Origin: Wyeomyia smithii
Taxonomy: Eukaryota > Arthropoda > Insecta > Diptera > Culicidae
Assembly (NCBI RefSeq): GCF_029784165.1
Contig: NC_073696.1
Location: forward strand, 43,665,858 to 43,729,857
DNA length: 64,000 bases
Direction: 5' to 3'
Each line of letters begins with the position of its first letter. Position 1 is the first letter of the stretch. Shown one piece after another: positions 11,320 to 22,680 of this stretch. The translations under genes were made by a program, and so were the position numbers. The notes beneath the pieces are model-generated. The model was not told where the DNA came from. It ran no database searches and was given only the letters and a program-made list of their open reading frames with translations.

Positions 11320-11800
11320 ATTTTTCAGTATTTTAACGTGGGACTACGTCTTTGTTTTCTATACTGGAATGCATTCTGTAAAAAGGAAATGAAACTGGCA
11401 AATGTTGCGTCAGTTTTTAAACGGTAATAACAGCATAACCACATGAGGGATATCAAAAACCAATATGTTGTTAGACGGATGAAATGTGTAACAATTTTAT
11501 AATATGTTAGTTTTTTCTATTATTTCATCGCTCAGCACTGAAAATTGATAAAAAGTTTCAAGAACAAATTTAGGTGAACAAAAACCAATCACATGCGAGC
11601 ATTTCTAGCATAGACAACCTGAATAGACACCAACCATTCCCTCTGTTATTCTCTTTATCAATATCAAAAGAAAAATTGACAGAGTCTGTCCGTCCCAATA
11701 GGTCAATTTATGTTTGCTTCCACGAACTTAGACTAATTTGATGCCTTGATGGTAAAGGTTTCATCGAAAAGTTTGAAACAACCCTTTTTCTTGAACAATT
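11320..11800 (+). repeat. Dispersed repeat, copy 2 (first copy at 7700-8230)
   Basis: Same order of shared words as the first copy, in the same orientation. One copy sits on each side of the mariner relic (10380-11165), but they lie about 2.2 kb before it and about 150 bp after it. They are too diverged and unevenly placed to be the ends of that element. Confidence 0.55.
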
Positions 11801-12059
11801 TCTAAATCGGCCAGAGCCACTCCAACAATTTTGTTGAGAAAACTAAGTAAAAATTGATTAATAAAACAAGAAAAGAACTTAAAAACACACCCACACGCAT
11901 GTTTGCGTCCGCTGAGGCGAATGTTCCGATTAACTACCGAAAAGCCACTCGCAAGGGCGTAAATTTTGGGCAGGTAAGCCTATATAAATAACTTCCATGG
12001 GGTATTTATCAAATTCAATTATCTGTTTTAGTTTTTTATCACCTTACGAAAAAATGTCA
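11801..12059. other. Spacer, no gene seen
   Basis: Mixed-composition DNA without recognisable genes or shared repeats. Confidence 0.4.
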
Positions 12060-12270
12060 ATTTTGAAATGTAAACGTTGTTTGGCTGTTTTCCGAACTTG
12101 GGAAGTCACCATTTTTAACTTTGAAACAGCGTTTGGAGTGTGTTTTCGAGCCCTGGTCATCCATCTGATTCAGAAAATACCCATATTAGGCAATATTTGG
12201 CCAGTTTTAGCTGCTCTCCGAACACCGGAAGTCACCATCTTGAATACCAAAATGGTGTATGGACCTATGC
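12060..12270 (-). repeat. Inverted-orientation copies of the CTTCCGG module
   Basis: On the plus strand 'GGGAAGTCACCATTTTTAAC' and 'CCGGAAGTCACCATCTTGAA' are reverse complements of the module found at 24990-25580 and 39100-40010. About two units are visible. The open frame across it is a by-product of repeat composition. Confidence 0.6.
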
Positions 12271-12430
12271 GTCTAATTTTACAATAGATTGCTACAAAAC
12301 GAAAGAAATCCGTTGAAAACTGACGGAGTTTAAAATTGGACAACTTTCGTGACGATGTTTCTGACGTTTAAAATTGTACTCGTATTCCAAAATTTTTCGG
12401 TACATAGGTCTCCTACGGAAGGCGGGAAAT

Positions 12431-13250
12431 CAAAAGGCAGAATCACGAAAAGCAGGATTACGAAAGGCAGAATATTTCCTAAGGCAGAATAACGAATGGC
12501 AGAATCAAAAAATGGTCTATTTTCTTTTTAACAACACACACTCACGGCCTTAGGCCGACTCTACTGTTCAAGTGTATGCTGTCCTTACTCGCTACCGTTC
12601 GTTCGGACTTAACTAAGGGAAAAAAACCTGTTTGAATAATTCTAGAAAACCAGTAGATCAGTTGTGTGTATGCGAGAGGCCGTCGCTTCCGACGGAGGGT
12701 CGGCGGCCGGCTCGGACCGCGGAAACCACTGCGGCTTTGTGTCGTCTCGGTTCCTTGCCCTCGATTATGCGTCTTCGCCGCATGAATTATTTTATGTTAA
12801 TTATATCCAACAAGCCGGTAAGACTCTGCCGTGTCAAATAAATGATTGGTGAAGAAAAAAAAGCCGGTGAGACTAGTGTAAGTTATACCTAACATCGAAA
12901 AATTATACTCCGCGATGCCGCGAGAGTCTTAAGGACCTGAGCCAAACCAGTTTGCGCGTTTCGGATCTAATAATTATGATAATTATGACCAGTTGTTATG
13001 TCTGGTTCCCAAATAATATTAAATAATAAATGTAGAGTAGCAGTTTTGATACCGTGACCAGGATTCGCACCAATTTGCCATCACGCACTTGGCTATCGTG
13101 AGTCAGGTTCTGCTACCAGTGATTCTGCCTTTCGTTTCCTTCGAAATTCTGCCTTTTGAAATATTCTGCCTTGTGTGTACGGTCATAGAGTTCTGCCTTT
13201 CATGATTCTGCCTTCGTGCTTCTGCCTTTCGTGATTCTGCCTTTTGTGGC
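12431..13250. mobile_element. Element with inverted ends made of GGCAGAATC-type short repeats
   Basis: The left end (12431-12510) holds five copies of GGCAGAATCACGAAA-like words. The right end (13115-13250) holds seven copies of the reverse complement (ATTCTGCCTTTCG). The core, 12511-13114, has a GC-rich stretch at 12660-12780 and a LINE-tail insertion at 12826-12860. This resembles foldback-type elements, whose inverted termini consist of short direct repeats. No transposase is visible. Confidence 0.7.
12826..12860 (+). mobile_element. 35 bp LINE 3'-tail insertion with ~14 bp target duplication
   Basis: The direct repeats AAGCCGGTAAGACT (12812-12825) and AAGCCGGTGAGACT (12861-12874), with one mismatch, flank an insert reading CTGCCGTGTCAAATAAATG and ending in A residues. 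The word GCCGTGTCAAATAAA is the 3' end of the I-group LINE at 51288-53855. The extent of the A-tail is ambiguous because the duplication starts with A. Confidence 0.8.
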
Positions 13251-13899
13251 AAACCCAACATAATTCTACGACAAAAATGCTGATATGTTCTTGAAACAAC
13301 ATTGATTTCCAAATTTACCTACAGAACGCAAAACAAATCACTGTTAGAAAATTATTGTTATGGACCCGTGTCACGTCGATTCACAAGATTTCTGGTGGCG
13401 CAATATATTGCACTTTCCTGTAGTATAAAAATGCTCTTTTCTCGAATTTGTGTTTACTTTCGTCAATTCAAGATCAGATGTATGTGGAGTGGTTATGTGA
13501 TGCTCGTTCAAATAGTTGATTATGGTGCGTTGATTCATTCCACAGAAATTGCATTTGAATCAGGGTTTACTTTTCACGAAGTGCTGTTACTGGCAAGACA
13601 GATGTAGCTGCTTCTCAAATAATCCAATAATCGAACACCAACGAGGTTTCCACAATCACAATAGCGCGGGAAACACTTGGTGAACGGGTTAATGTGTATC
13701 TCGTGTAAACCGTGCTTCAACATATGGATTGTGTCAACTTATTTAAACCTGTTTTAACCTCCTCGTAGGTTCTCGTACTTCTAGACACAAAAACTCTTTG
13801 TTTAATACGAAAATGCGCAAAGTTATATGCATTCAAACTGTTGGAAAATTAAAATGCAAACTAGTTTGTTTGTCGACTGTAGCGGTTGATTTCGTAAAT
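13251..13899. other. Spacer, no gene seen
   Basis: AT-rich. One 101-codon open frame at 13302-13607 shows no recognisable motif and I do not call it a gene. Confidence 0.4.
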
Positions 13900-14053
13900 T
13901 TATCGGCTTAATCAGTCCGTGTATAGAAGCAAAAACGTTTATTTTTGTTACCTAATCCGACAGTTTCGGTGAAATAAAGTCACCGAAACTGTCGGAATAA
14001 GAAACAAAAAATCGCTTTTGCTATTATACACGGACTGATTGAGACGATAATCT
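13900..14053. repeat. Hairpin element with ~73 bp arms
   Basis: 13900-13972 and 13980-14053 are reverse complements at about 85 percent by eye, with a 7 bp loop. The centre reads CCGACAGTTTCGGTGA and its complement, and the outer ends include ATCAGTCCGTGTATA. It carries a CCGAAACTGTCGG word similar to the GAAACGTCGG words at 5484-5592, 22702 and 23748. Confidence 0.8.
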
Positions 14054-14520
14054 ACAAAAATAAAAATGCAACCAAAATATTCCATAATAATTATAATTAA
14101 AAATAATAACATGGAAGTTCAGTGAATATCAGAAATATCGTGAGAAATATAGAAGACTAGCTAAGCTTGAAATTCTCCAGACTTTCGGTAAAAAGAAAAA
14201 AACGATTACAGAAAATATTTTCTCAGGGGTCATTTTCTATATGTCTGCCTTTACCGGCATTGCATTGAAACTCCCTGCTAGCACAGAGGCATGTGAATGA
14301 CTCAAACTTGCTTAAAAAGGAATAAACACAATAGAAAATATTTGCATGGATTTCGAGTTTTGCTTATTCCGCTTTGTATTAAGAATAGTCAAAGGATTAG
14401 GGCACTGGTAAACATTTACTATATGTGCATTTTACATGAGATTATGAGAATGAATATGAGATTATGATTATGAGATTATGATTATGAGAAAATATTTTAA
14501 ATAGATAAACCGACCAGCTC
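14054..14520. other. AT-rich spacer with a short GATTATGA simple repeat
   Basis: At about 14436-14490 the unit GATTATGA(GA/TTAT) is repeated several times. Nothing else is recognisable. Confidence 0.5.
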
Positions 14521-16500
14521 AAACCGCCTCAGTCGGTTCGCGGCAGCACGAGCAAATGTATAAATTCCTATTGCAATAACTTGGATTATATCTCTGACGG
14601 TTGGCTGACGTACCCGAACAAACGGTGTCAACTAATGCCGCCAAGATTGATTCCATTACGGTGGCATGTTAATATACGTAATCATTCATACAAATAATAC
14701 CACTTTCCCAGGACGACGCCCGGGCGCACCGCTGTATTGAGTGATGAGATATGGTAAGTCGTTTCTCAACTCCGCCACCGTTGATTGCAGAAAATGTTTC
14801 CGCTTGACAGAGCCTGAGCTAGGATACCTTTAGGGCTTTGAATCCTTTCCGCTGGGGATATGATAAATATGGAGATAATATTGGAATACATCCAGTGCTG
14901 CACGTACACTCGGAATGTCATATGAAAATTGTTATGTTATAGACTCGAACATGCCTCGCAGTATGAAGCCAACCATGTGCGGTCTGTGAGTCACAAGATG
15001 TACCTTTTGTGGGAGACAATGTAAGCAGCGGCTGAAAAGACATCCGGAATGGAAATTTTTATACCCAGTAGGATGCTTTTTCAGTACCCGCCCGTCGTTG
15101 CCCGTCTTCAGCTGGAAGTGTCTGTTAGTGTGCATTTATCAACCCCCCAATAACATTTCGGGAAAATGTTTCCGCTTGTTATTGCCTTCCGATGCTTTGT
15201 CTTGGCATACAACTTCCCCCTCGGTTGGATGCGATCGACTTCGTCTTTTCACTCTGAATTTCGCTCTAGCACAATGGTGCGCCCACCCATTTTATTGACA
15301 TTCCATTTTTTCGGTTTTATGTTGAACTGTGGGCGCTCGAACGAGTCCCAGCAGCAGTTCCAGGCCCGGAAAAGAAGAAATTCGCCTTATCGATATGCGA
15401 TGAATTGAGCTCTTGGCGCGGTGAGGCACGCGCTGTTGACCGCTGAATGTCTCCATTTTGAGAAGTACATAAAATTTCATTACTGTTGAAATGAGCACGT
15501 TTCAGGTTTACGAGCATTGAGTAGTGCTTTGGCGGTGACGAAAAACTGGTTTATGATGAGTATTCCTCCGCTGGTACATTTATTATATGTTGACCACTAA
15601 ACAAAAACAAAAAATAACTGTTGAAATACTCCGAATGAAACCTTCTAATGAATACAGTAAATGACTGGAATTAAAAAATCCAACGTACAAACAACTCATT
15701 AATTATCGTTGAAACAAGTAACAGAGCATGAAAAAATAACTTTTCATCACACCTGCCAACGTTCTTCGGATCCTGTAGCACAGCGAAAGCCTTCTACCCG
15801 CGTCTAGTTCGCATCTGACGGATGTGACTGTGGTTTCCATGTCACCGAGACTTCTTTGAAAATTTGATGAACAACCCCACCGTCTAGTTTCTGGGTCTGG
15901 AGAAAAAATTACCTGCAAAAGCGAATCTGCAAACGTCAGCAGCGGGGCCTAGCGCTGCAAGACTGCGAAATTGCATAAATCCTTCACTGCAAAACAGATT
16001 AACTTCTGACAATGTAGGTACGTCTCCGTCTCGCAGTTCTCGGCGGTCCTCGTGGCACCGTGATCCTCACCCGGCCGGGCATGCGGTCGAATGGGCTTGC
16101 AGCAGGAAGGCTTTAGACGTCAGCTGCCTGCTTTTTTATATTTTCATACTATTTTTAACTCAACGAGTTTAGAGCGGAATGTGAAGCGAGAAGAAAAATC
16201 CAGCTGAATAATGATTTCGTCCACAAACCGTGATGAGGCTGTTGGCAGTAATCTTCAGCTGAATTGTGAGAGAATTCGCTGGTGACGTGCGGCTCGGTGG
16301 TCAGTGCTAATGGAAAGTATTCCAGCCGCAACCGGGCTCCCCAGAATCAGATTAGGGAGATTATCTTACCGGGGAAACGTTCATTTTGTGGTGGAAGCAC
16401 TGCGCTTGTGGCGGTCAACTTTAGTTTGCAACGGATTTTTTTTTTTATTTTTATTCTATCGCAATATTAGTAGAGTTTTGCGATGAATAAAAGTTTTCGA
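14521..16500. other. Non-repetitive DNA, no gene recognised
   Basis: Composition is closer to unique host DNA, with GC-richer patches at 14700-15420 and 15780-16420. No convincing exon chain, RNA gene or repeat is visible. The short open frames (up to 80 codons) overlap on both strands and look like chance frames. Confidence 0.45.
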
Positions 16501-16820
16501 AAATCAATATTTATTTGCTGTCAAACATCATCTATTAGAACTTAATAGTAAATCAAGACGGATCAAGAACGTTACTCATAGAGGATAGCGCAAGATAGAA
16601 TTTTCGATCCCTCAATCCGTATCTGTTAGAAGTTTTAAATATGATTCCTGCTTTATTTCTGGGTGTTTTAATAGTACGAGTGATAAATATAACGAAAAGG
16701 GTTCAGCCACCTTGAGATGAAATGACTCAAAAAACGTTCCATTGAGTTGTTCGTTTTGCAATAGCGAAAATTGGATTTAAAGCCGAAAATGAAATTCTTC
16801 ACAGTCAAAAAGTTGTTATA
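16501..16820. other. Spacer, no gene seen
   Basis: AT-rich DNA leading to the TA-flanked MITE. Confidence 0.4.
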
Positions 16821-16822
16821 TA

Positions 16823-17251
16823 CAGGTTGGACTCGATTATCCGGAAACTCGATTATCCGGAATTCGATTATCCGGAATTTTAGATTCGATTATCCGGAAT
16901 TTTAATTTTTTGGTGTCCGTTTTCAATTTTTATTCCGAAATTTTGCCTTTACCATCTCTTCTGGCATATTTGTTAGCATTTAAGTCACTTCCGGCATGTT
17001 TGGGGCATGTTCGAATTAAGTGAAAATAATCAATGTCCAATTTATTTTTTTGCCTCTCAAGATTTTTCCCCTTTTCGCCTTTCCCCTGGTTACGCCACTG
17101 CATCATACAAGAAAAATAAAGAAAAGAAATATTTATTTTATGTTCGTTAATTGCAAGATTTCAGTGTTTTTTGTGTGATTCGATTATCCGGAAAACTCGA
17201 TTATCCGGAATGAAAATTTTTTTGATGTTCCGGATAATCGAGTCCGACCTG
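16823..17251. mobile_element. 429 bp MITE, pogo/mariner-type ends, TA target duplication
   Basis: The ends read CAGGTTGGACTCGATTATCC and, in reverse complement, CAGGTCGGACTCGATTATCC. TA lies on each side at 16821-16822 and 17252-17253. Subterminal CGATTATCCGGA words are repeated three or four times at the left and twice at the right. A TA duplication with CAG-starting ends fits non-autonomous derivatives of Tc1/mariner/pogo transposons, whose transposase would act in trans. No open frame of note lies inside. Confidence 0.9.
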
Positions 17252-17253
17252 TA

Positions 17254-17725
17254 AAGTTTTGTGATTTAAAAATGAAGCAAAGTGTAACACACGAGTAGGA
17301 TGAAAAACGATATGTATGGTAACGCTTGTGAAAAAACTGCCGAAATCCGGACGAAAATCTGGTTTCCAGGTGTCCAGGTATAAGAGGGTATTGAATAGTT
17401 CCGACAACTGTATCGTAAAAGATGACGAAACTTATTTTGAAAAGAACTCATAGACTCGATTTTATTCTAGCTTTAATTTTTACCGAAATCGGTCTGTCCT
17501 ACAGTGGCTTTCACAAAATAATGTTCAATTTTCTGAGAAGAACATCGACCCATCTTGTTTCCTGGGGCTCCGGCTAATTTAATGCTACTGGGCAACTATG
17601 AAGCGGATCTTGAAGAGGGAAGAATCAGTTTCTCAAAGTTCGTAGACATAAAAAATATGGTAAGCAGCTGCCATGAAATATCCAGAAGCTATTGTACTGA
17701 ACTTTATGAAAGATATAGTGAAAAA
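17254..17725. other. Spacer, no gene recognised
   Basis: A 71-codon open frame at 17555-17770 (MFPGAPANLM...) has no recognisable motif and runs into the left block of repeat family A, so it is not called. Confidence 0.4.
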
Positions 17726-17792
17726 CCTAAATTAATCCACCTAGTGGTGCAGAAACCTTTGTTATACTAATTATGATTGTATACTTATTAGG

Positions 17793-18001
17793 CTGCCTAT
17801 AATCGCATATCAGTCCCATCTTCATTTTCATCAAGTTGAGAAAACAGCACGTAAAGGTATTTTTCGTGCTTAAGTTATTTCAACTGTTGAGCGTGGTTTA
17901 TTCCCATATTTTCGACATGATATAATGAGATAGACATTCACCATAACTTCTCTATAAGAACGACAAGGATGCACGTGGGACTGGTATGCGAATATAGGCA
18001 G
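17793..18001. mobile_element. 209 bp MITE with TAGG target duplication
   Basis: The left end CTGCCTATAATCGCATATCA matches the reverse complement of the right end, CTGCCTATATTCGCATACCA, for about 27 bp. TAGG directly flanks both ends (17789-17792 and 18002-18005). It lies inside family A element DNA and so is younger than it. Confidence 0.8.
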
Positions 18002-19544
18002 TAGGCCAGTAAATCACAAATCGTATAGCTACGTACATCCAATTTCAATTATGAATAAAATGAATTCAAAAGATAATTTTCACAAGGTGAACCAAATACG
18101 ATCTTTGAACTATAGCTTGACGTGGTTTTCGCAAATATTATGGATGTTATCACTGGAGTATATGAGCCAATAACCAATTTTAAATGCTGGATAGAAGCAA
18201 CATATTTTTTTAAATAAACAGAAACAGTAAACAGTAAATAGTAATAGCTAACAAAGATGCTGATTTCATACTAGAACAGCAAATATGTATGTTAGTTCGA
18301 AGCAGTTCTAATTTTTTAATTCCCCATAATCCAGGTTTGAATACCACATTCGCATTATTTTCAGAAATCGCAGAACCTAGAATTATGAATCAGCATCAAG
18401 TCTTTTTTACGAATTGAAGCAAACTTCTACTAACCTCAGATCAGCATTACGAAGAAAAAAATATAACCATTGACGAAATCAATTCAATTCTATCTCAAAT
18501 GCATAATCTGAAAATGAAGGTTTTCGCGACATTTGAGAGATTTGGATTTTCGGAGTGTAGACGAGAACATTATTCTTTTCGAAGGCCTAGGCTGTATGAT
18601 AAAATCCGAAATAAAGACTTTATAAAACTTCCTGCGATAACGAGTAATGGAATAACATATTTGCACTTTGTCTTAAATTAGAAAACCAATATTTATATCT
18701 TATATGAGCGAAGTGTATCATATCATAGGAATAAGTGACTTTCCACCTGCGCACACTAGTAAACGTGTACAGCCATATAAAGTTGCTTCAGTTTCATCCA
18801 AACTACAAATGATCGCATCTCGATGTTCACAATTTTTTAAATTCTTGGTCACGAGTAAAAAGTATATTTAGAACCTAATATTAAACATCGAATAAAAGTT
18901 CAACTGAAAAATTTTCCAGCTGTTCAAAACGTAGCATTGCAAACAAAACAGCGATTTTTTTATGCTTTCTGCATAGATGCAATATCTGCATCGCTAATTG
19001 TGTTACAATTGCACACTGTGGGATCAGGTTTTGCTTCAATGCTCCCCGAAAGCTGTAAAAGCTTCTTACTCTTCGCAAATCTGGGTTCAACGTACAATTG
19101 ATTATATATGTTAAAGAAAGTGTGGACGGAAGCTTCGCAAGAAAGAAAAGAAGCTAAGTAAGCATTGCAATTTGCTTTAAAATTAATTTATTTACACCAG
19201 TTAAGACGCACTACGAAAAGTGTAAAAGTTATGAAAAGTTGTCGATGATTGTTGCTTTCCTTTGAGAAATAAATAGCGATACGAAAAAAGAGGGATAGAG
19301 AAAAAGGAAAAGCATGGAGAGAGAGATAAATTATTCGGAAAGTAAAATATCCCATGTCTAAAATATACTTTGGTCAAAACTCTACAGTTCAAGCAACCAA
19401 TAAGAAATCGCACTCATTATGATTTTCAAAGAGCTCCGGGGCTTTCATTTGAGCATACGAACATCAAAATCGGAATATGCGTACTGTAAAAAAGGTGTTT
19501 TTTTTTTGTTCGATTTTGATATACTACACATATAAACAACATAT

Positions 19545-19950
19545 TTACACATCTATACATACAGGCACACATTCACATACATACAGAAATTGTTCAGTTC
19601 GTCGATCTGAATCGATTGGTATACAACACATGGCCCGCCGTGCCATTCATTTTGCCTTAAAAGTTAATTGTCTCATATAAAAAATACTCTTTGATCAATA
19701 ATTCAAAATCTAAGCCACTAATCGAAAATCCACTCGGTAGCATTCTGGGGGAGAACAGTAGCTTTCGTTTGCGTATAAGATCATCAAAATCGGATATTGC
19801 GTTCTGTAAGAAAGGTGCGTTAGTTTTTTTGCGGCACATACATACAGACAACATACATACACACACACATACACACACATATACACACGAACAGACATTG
19901 CTCAGTTCGTCGAGCTGAGTCGAATGGTATATACGATTCGGCCCTCCGAA
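19545..19950 (+). repeat. Two CA-rich microsatellite modules with palindromic tail
   Basis: Each module has ACATACA/ACACAC runs followed by a 'CAG(A/T)...TTGTTCAGTTCGTCGA' or 'TTGCTCAGTTCGTCGAGC' word that folds back on itself. The same arrangement recurs in family B at 33995-34080, 34425-34540, 35040-35140 and 41245-41340. Confidence 0.75.
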
Positions 19951-20011
19951 TCTTCGATCTATTTTGCGTTTTTGGACCGATTTTATAACCTTTGTTCAGT
20001 ATAACAAAGGT

Positions 20012-22060
20012 AAAACAAAGGTAAAAAGCGTGCCGACTCTGTAGAAAACAATGTTTTTACTAATGTAGATTTTAATGTGTACAATATATAGTTGAACAAA
20101 ATTATACTAGTGTAAAATGAACTGAGTACAATTATCTAAATAAAGCTTCCTAAGTGTGAAAATAAACTGCTAAAGAGTGTTTAATACATTCCTTAACTGT
20201 TTCAATTTTTTAACAACCTTTTCTTTTATTTTTGATTTCAGGTAAAACAACATTCCAATCATGTGGCAGGTAGTTATATGAATTTGGCAAGTAAAATCGC
20301 GTTTAGTCTCCATTTAAATTGATAATAATTTGAAAACTACGTTGGTTGGCATTAATCCAGAAATACTTATGTAGTATAATTTGTTGTTTGAAATTACAGT
20401 TCTAAATACCTTTGACTGTTATGTATCAAGAGATTAAAAAATAATTGAATCACTCCCAAGTTTGGTCTGTGAATGTTCCAACCGTTCCAACCGTCTTTTT
20501 AGCTATCTTTTTTGCGCTTATAGCTGTGCATTATAATGGTTTCGGGTTGTGGGCTGAGTATTTGGGGTACAAATGGAGTCGAGTGGTTGTACAGGAACGT
20601 TTGTGTTTTTTGACGTATTATGATGATATTTTATCTGGCCAAAACACAAACTTTTCATCGGTATGGTGTTTCAGAAGAAACAGAATCAAAATTTTGCTGA
20701 AACATTCATTCTGGTATACATTTTGATTGATATTGATTTAGACAAAAATGACAAAGGCCTTTTCTGTTCACTACTCTAGCTAGGGTCTTCCACTACTCTC
20801 CTGATAATTGTCCGGATTATTGTTGAGCTTTGCAGGAAATAATTCACAGTCGAAGATCTTCTCTGCAAAATGGTTTACCGAGAACTTTTTGCTAAATTTG
20901 TTGTGTAGTTCAAAGTGAACTGTGCGTCGCGCTTGCGGAATGCTCCTTGTTTCGACGCCATTTTGAACAGAACAAAGCATACTTAACATAAGAAAAAAAA
21001 ACTAGCATAAAGAGGAGAGAGAGAGCTTACATATACAACATATTCTCATTTCTCTCTGCGCGTGTTTGTGGTAAAGTAAAAGAGCCCTAAAAAAATTCCA
21101 AATTTTTAATTGTCACCAGTTAGAAGTAAATGTGAAGCTTATAGTGATAATTTGCTGTTGTGCAGCAAAAAAACTAATTTGCCTGTTTAGTTGGCAGTAG
21201 ACATCCGGTTTTTCAGATGCAGAAGCCTAACAATGAAAACTATACAAAATTACTTTGTAGTGATCATATCTGCTATCCTAAGTACTAATCATCGTAGAGC
21301 GAAAATCCTCAATTTTATGATTTATTACAAAAACAGTCTGCGTTCAGAATCTCTCCCGTAACTCAAATGTCTAACTAGATCATCTCCTTTCTTTTCTTCT
21401 TTAGTTTATCTTGTCAAGTCAGTTGTGGCCACTCACGACCCATTTCACCACGCTATATTGTTAACACTCGAAGTCGAAAATTATATTACATTCTAAGCAG
21501 CGTTGCCGAAAATTATAGCAAAAGCATTAGAGAAACAGAATACAGGTTAATGCTTTAGGGAGAAATAATTCTTAAGAAAATTTTTGCATGCGGATCTGCA
21601 ACTCCATTTGGCTTCCATGAAGCAATGAGTGAATATGAATATGTTTTCATTATGGCTTGTATCCGCTTGCAAGAAAGCAAATGTTTGTGTTTTCTCCAAC
21701 GTAGTTTACGAATCGTGATGTATTTTAAAGAATATAGAAAGTTTTTGAGATAATGAACATTAGCATCCCGGTCTGGGCAAGGCGGGTCGGTGAGAATGCG
21801 TTCATAAGAACGCATGCAATCAATCTCAAACGAGCCCGGACGACACACGGAATAGCCACGGCCCGGTCCCGGAACGAAAGCAGTGGGAATAGCCCTTAAA
21901 GAGACCACACAAAATCAAAATAACTTAACGGTTGATGTATATTTTCCATAGAAACTTAATGTCAGCCCTAGAGTGTATTTCGCGAACCACTACCCATCAT
22001 CCTAATGGTATTTCTAGGCCTATCTTTGTTTTGGCACATTAATCCGTGGCGTTCATCCCA
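20012..22060. other. AT-rich spacer, no gene recognised
   Basis: A 117-codon minus-strand frame at 21555-21908 has a moderately GC-rich start but no motif I know. A short GAGA run lies at 21013-21029. There are no repeats shared with the rest of the window. Confidence 0.4.
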
Positions 22061-22072
22061 CTTAGTCTTAGA

Positions 22073-22172
22073 CGTATTAGACGACGCAAATATTTGCTAT
22101 TTTTAGTACGATTTTTATTTGCACAAAATAAAATCTGTATTGAAAAATAGCAAATATTTGCTTCGTCTAATA
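22073..22172. mobile_element. ~100 bp MITE with ~30 bp inverted ends
   Basis: The left end GTATTAGACGACGCAAATAT matches the reverse complement of the right end, GTATTAGACGAAGCAAATAT, continuing into TTGCTATTTTT. No clear target duplication. Too small to code. Confidence 0.75.
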
Positions 22173-22680
22173 CCCGTTTAGTATCGCGAGAGCGGTCATC
22201 CGTGGGCTCCACCGTGCTGTATTGTTTGTAAAAAACACCGGTAACTCTCCTTCGCAAACACGGCGACGAGTTGCACAGCGCATCAAGTTCTTTGTTTACT
22301 CTGTAATTGTGCTTACGGGTGACTTTTTGCGGTTTTTCGTCACCCAAGCCAAGCGGAAGACTCGGCTTCAAACATAAGCAAAGTTTGACCTACTGACGAA
22401 TCTGTCCGATGGCCTGCCGTATTCTAGTATGATCTGTTGTGTTTTCTGAAGAAATTCCGGTAGAAGATCGTCTTCTTTTCCGGGTTCTAAGCGTGCCACC
22501 TAATGTGACGGAGCCCTGTAGGCATGCGCAGGTGCCTTTGTTACAATGTTTAAACAATTCTGGTTCTATAACCTAACAAAATATTTTATATGTGCATCCA
22601 ATTTGATGTTTTTTGCTCAAAAACGACTGTAACGTGAAATTCATGGGGTAATACGGCTTATTAACGGTGGATAAAAACCT
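22173..22680. other. Spacer, no gene seen
   Basis: A GC-richer stretch at 22180-22380 gives a 110-codon minus-strand frame that overlaps the MITE and has no motif. Confidence 0.4.

Larger units (their letters stand above)
17726..20011 (+). mobile_element. Noncoding element of family A (hairpin-ended, CA-rich modules)
   Basis: The left side starts with the block CCTAAATTAATCCACCTAG (17726), shared with family B, followed by ACCTTTGTTATACT (about 17754). The right side ends in a hairpin, ACCTTTGTT-CAGTAT-AACAAAGGT (19988-20011), so the end word is present in inverted orientation. Just inside the right end are two related modules (19440-19640 and 19700-19960) with 'CATCAAAATCGG', CA-rich runs and 'CAGTTCGTCGAGCTGAGTCGA'. 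No coding frame is present. A MITE has inserted near the left end. The boundaries are inferred from the matching end words. Confidence 0.5.

Noticed and set aside
12431..13250. CRISPR-like array
   Set aside because: Short repeats are spaced irregularly, occur as inverted arrays at two ends, and the genome is eukaryotic.
17555..17770. Small gene or exon (MFPGAPANLM...)
   Set aside because: No motif and the end of the frame lies in the left block of repeat family A.
21555..21908. 117-codon minus-strand frame with Pro/Arg-rich start
   Set aside because: No recognisable domain; the later half is AT-rich and looks random.
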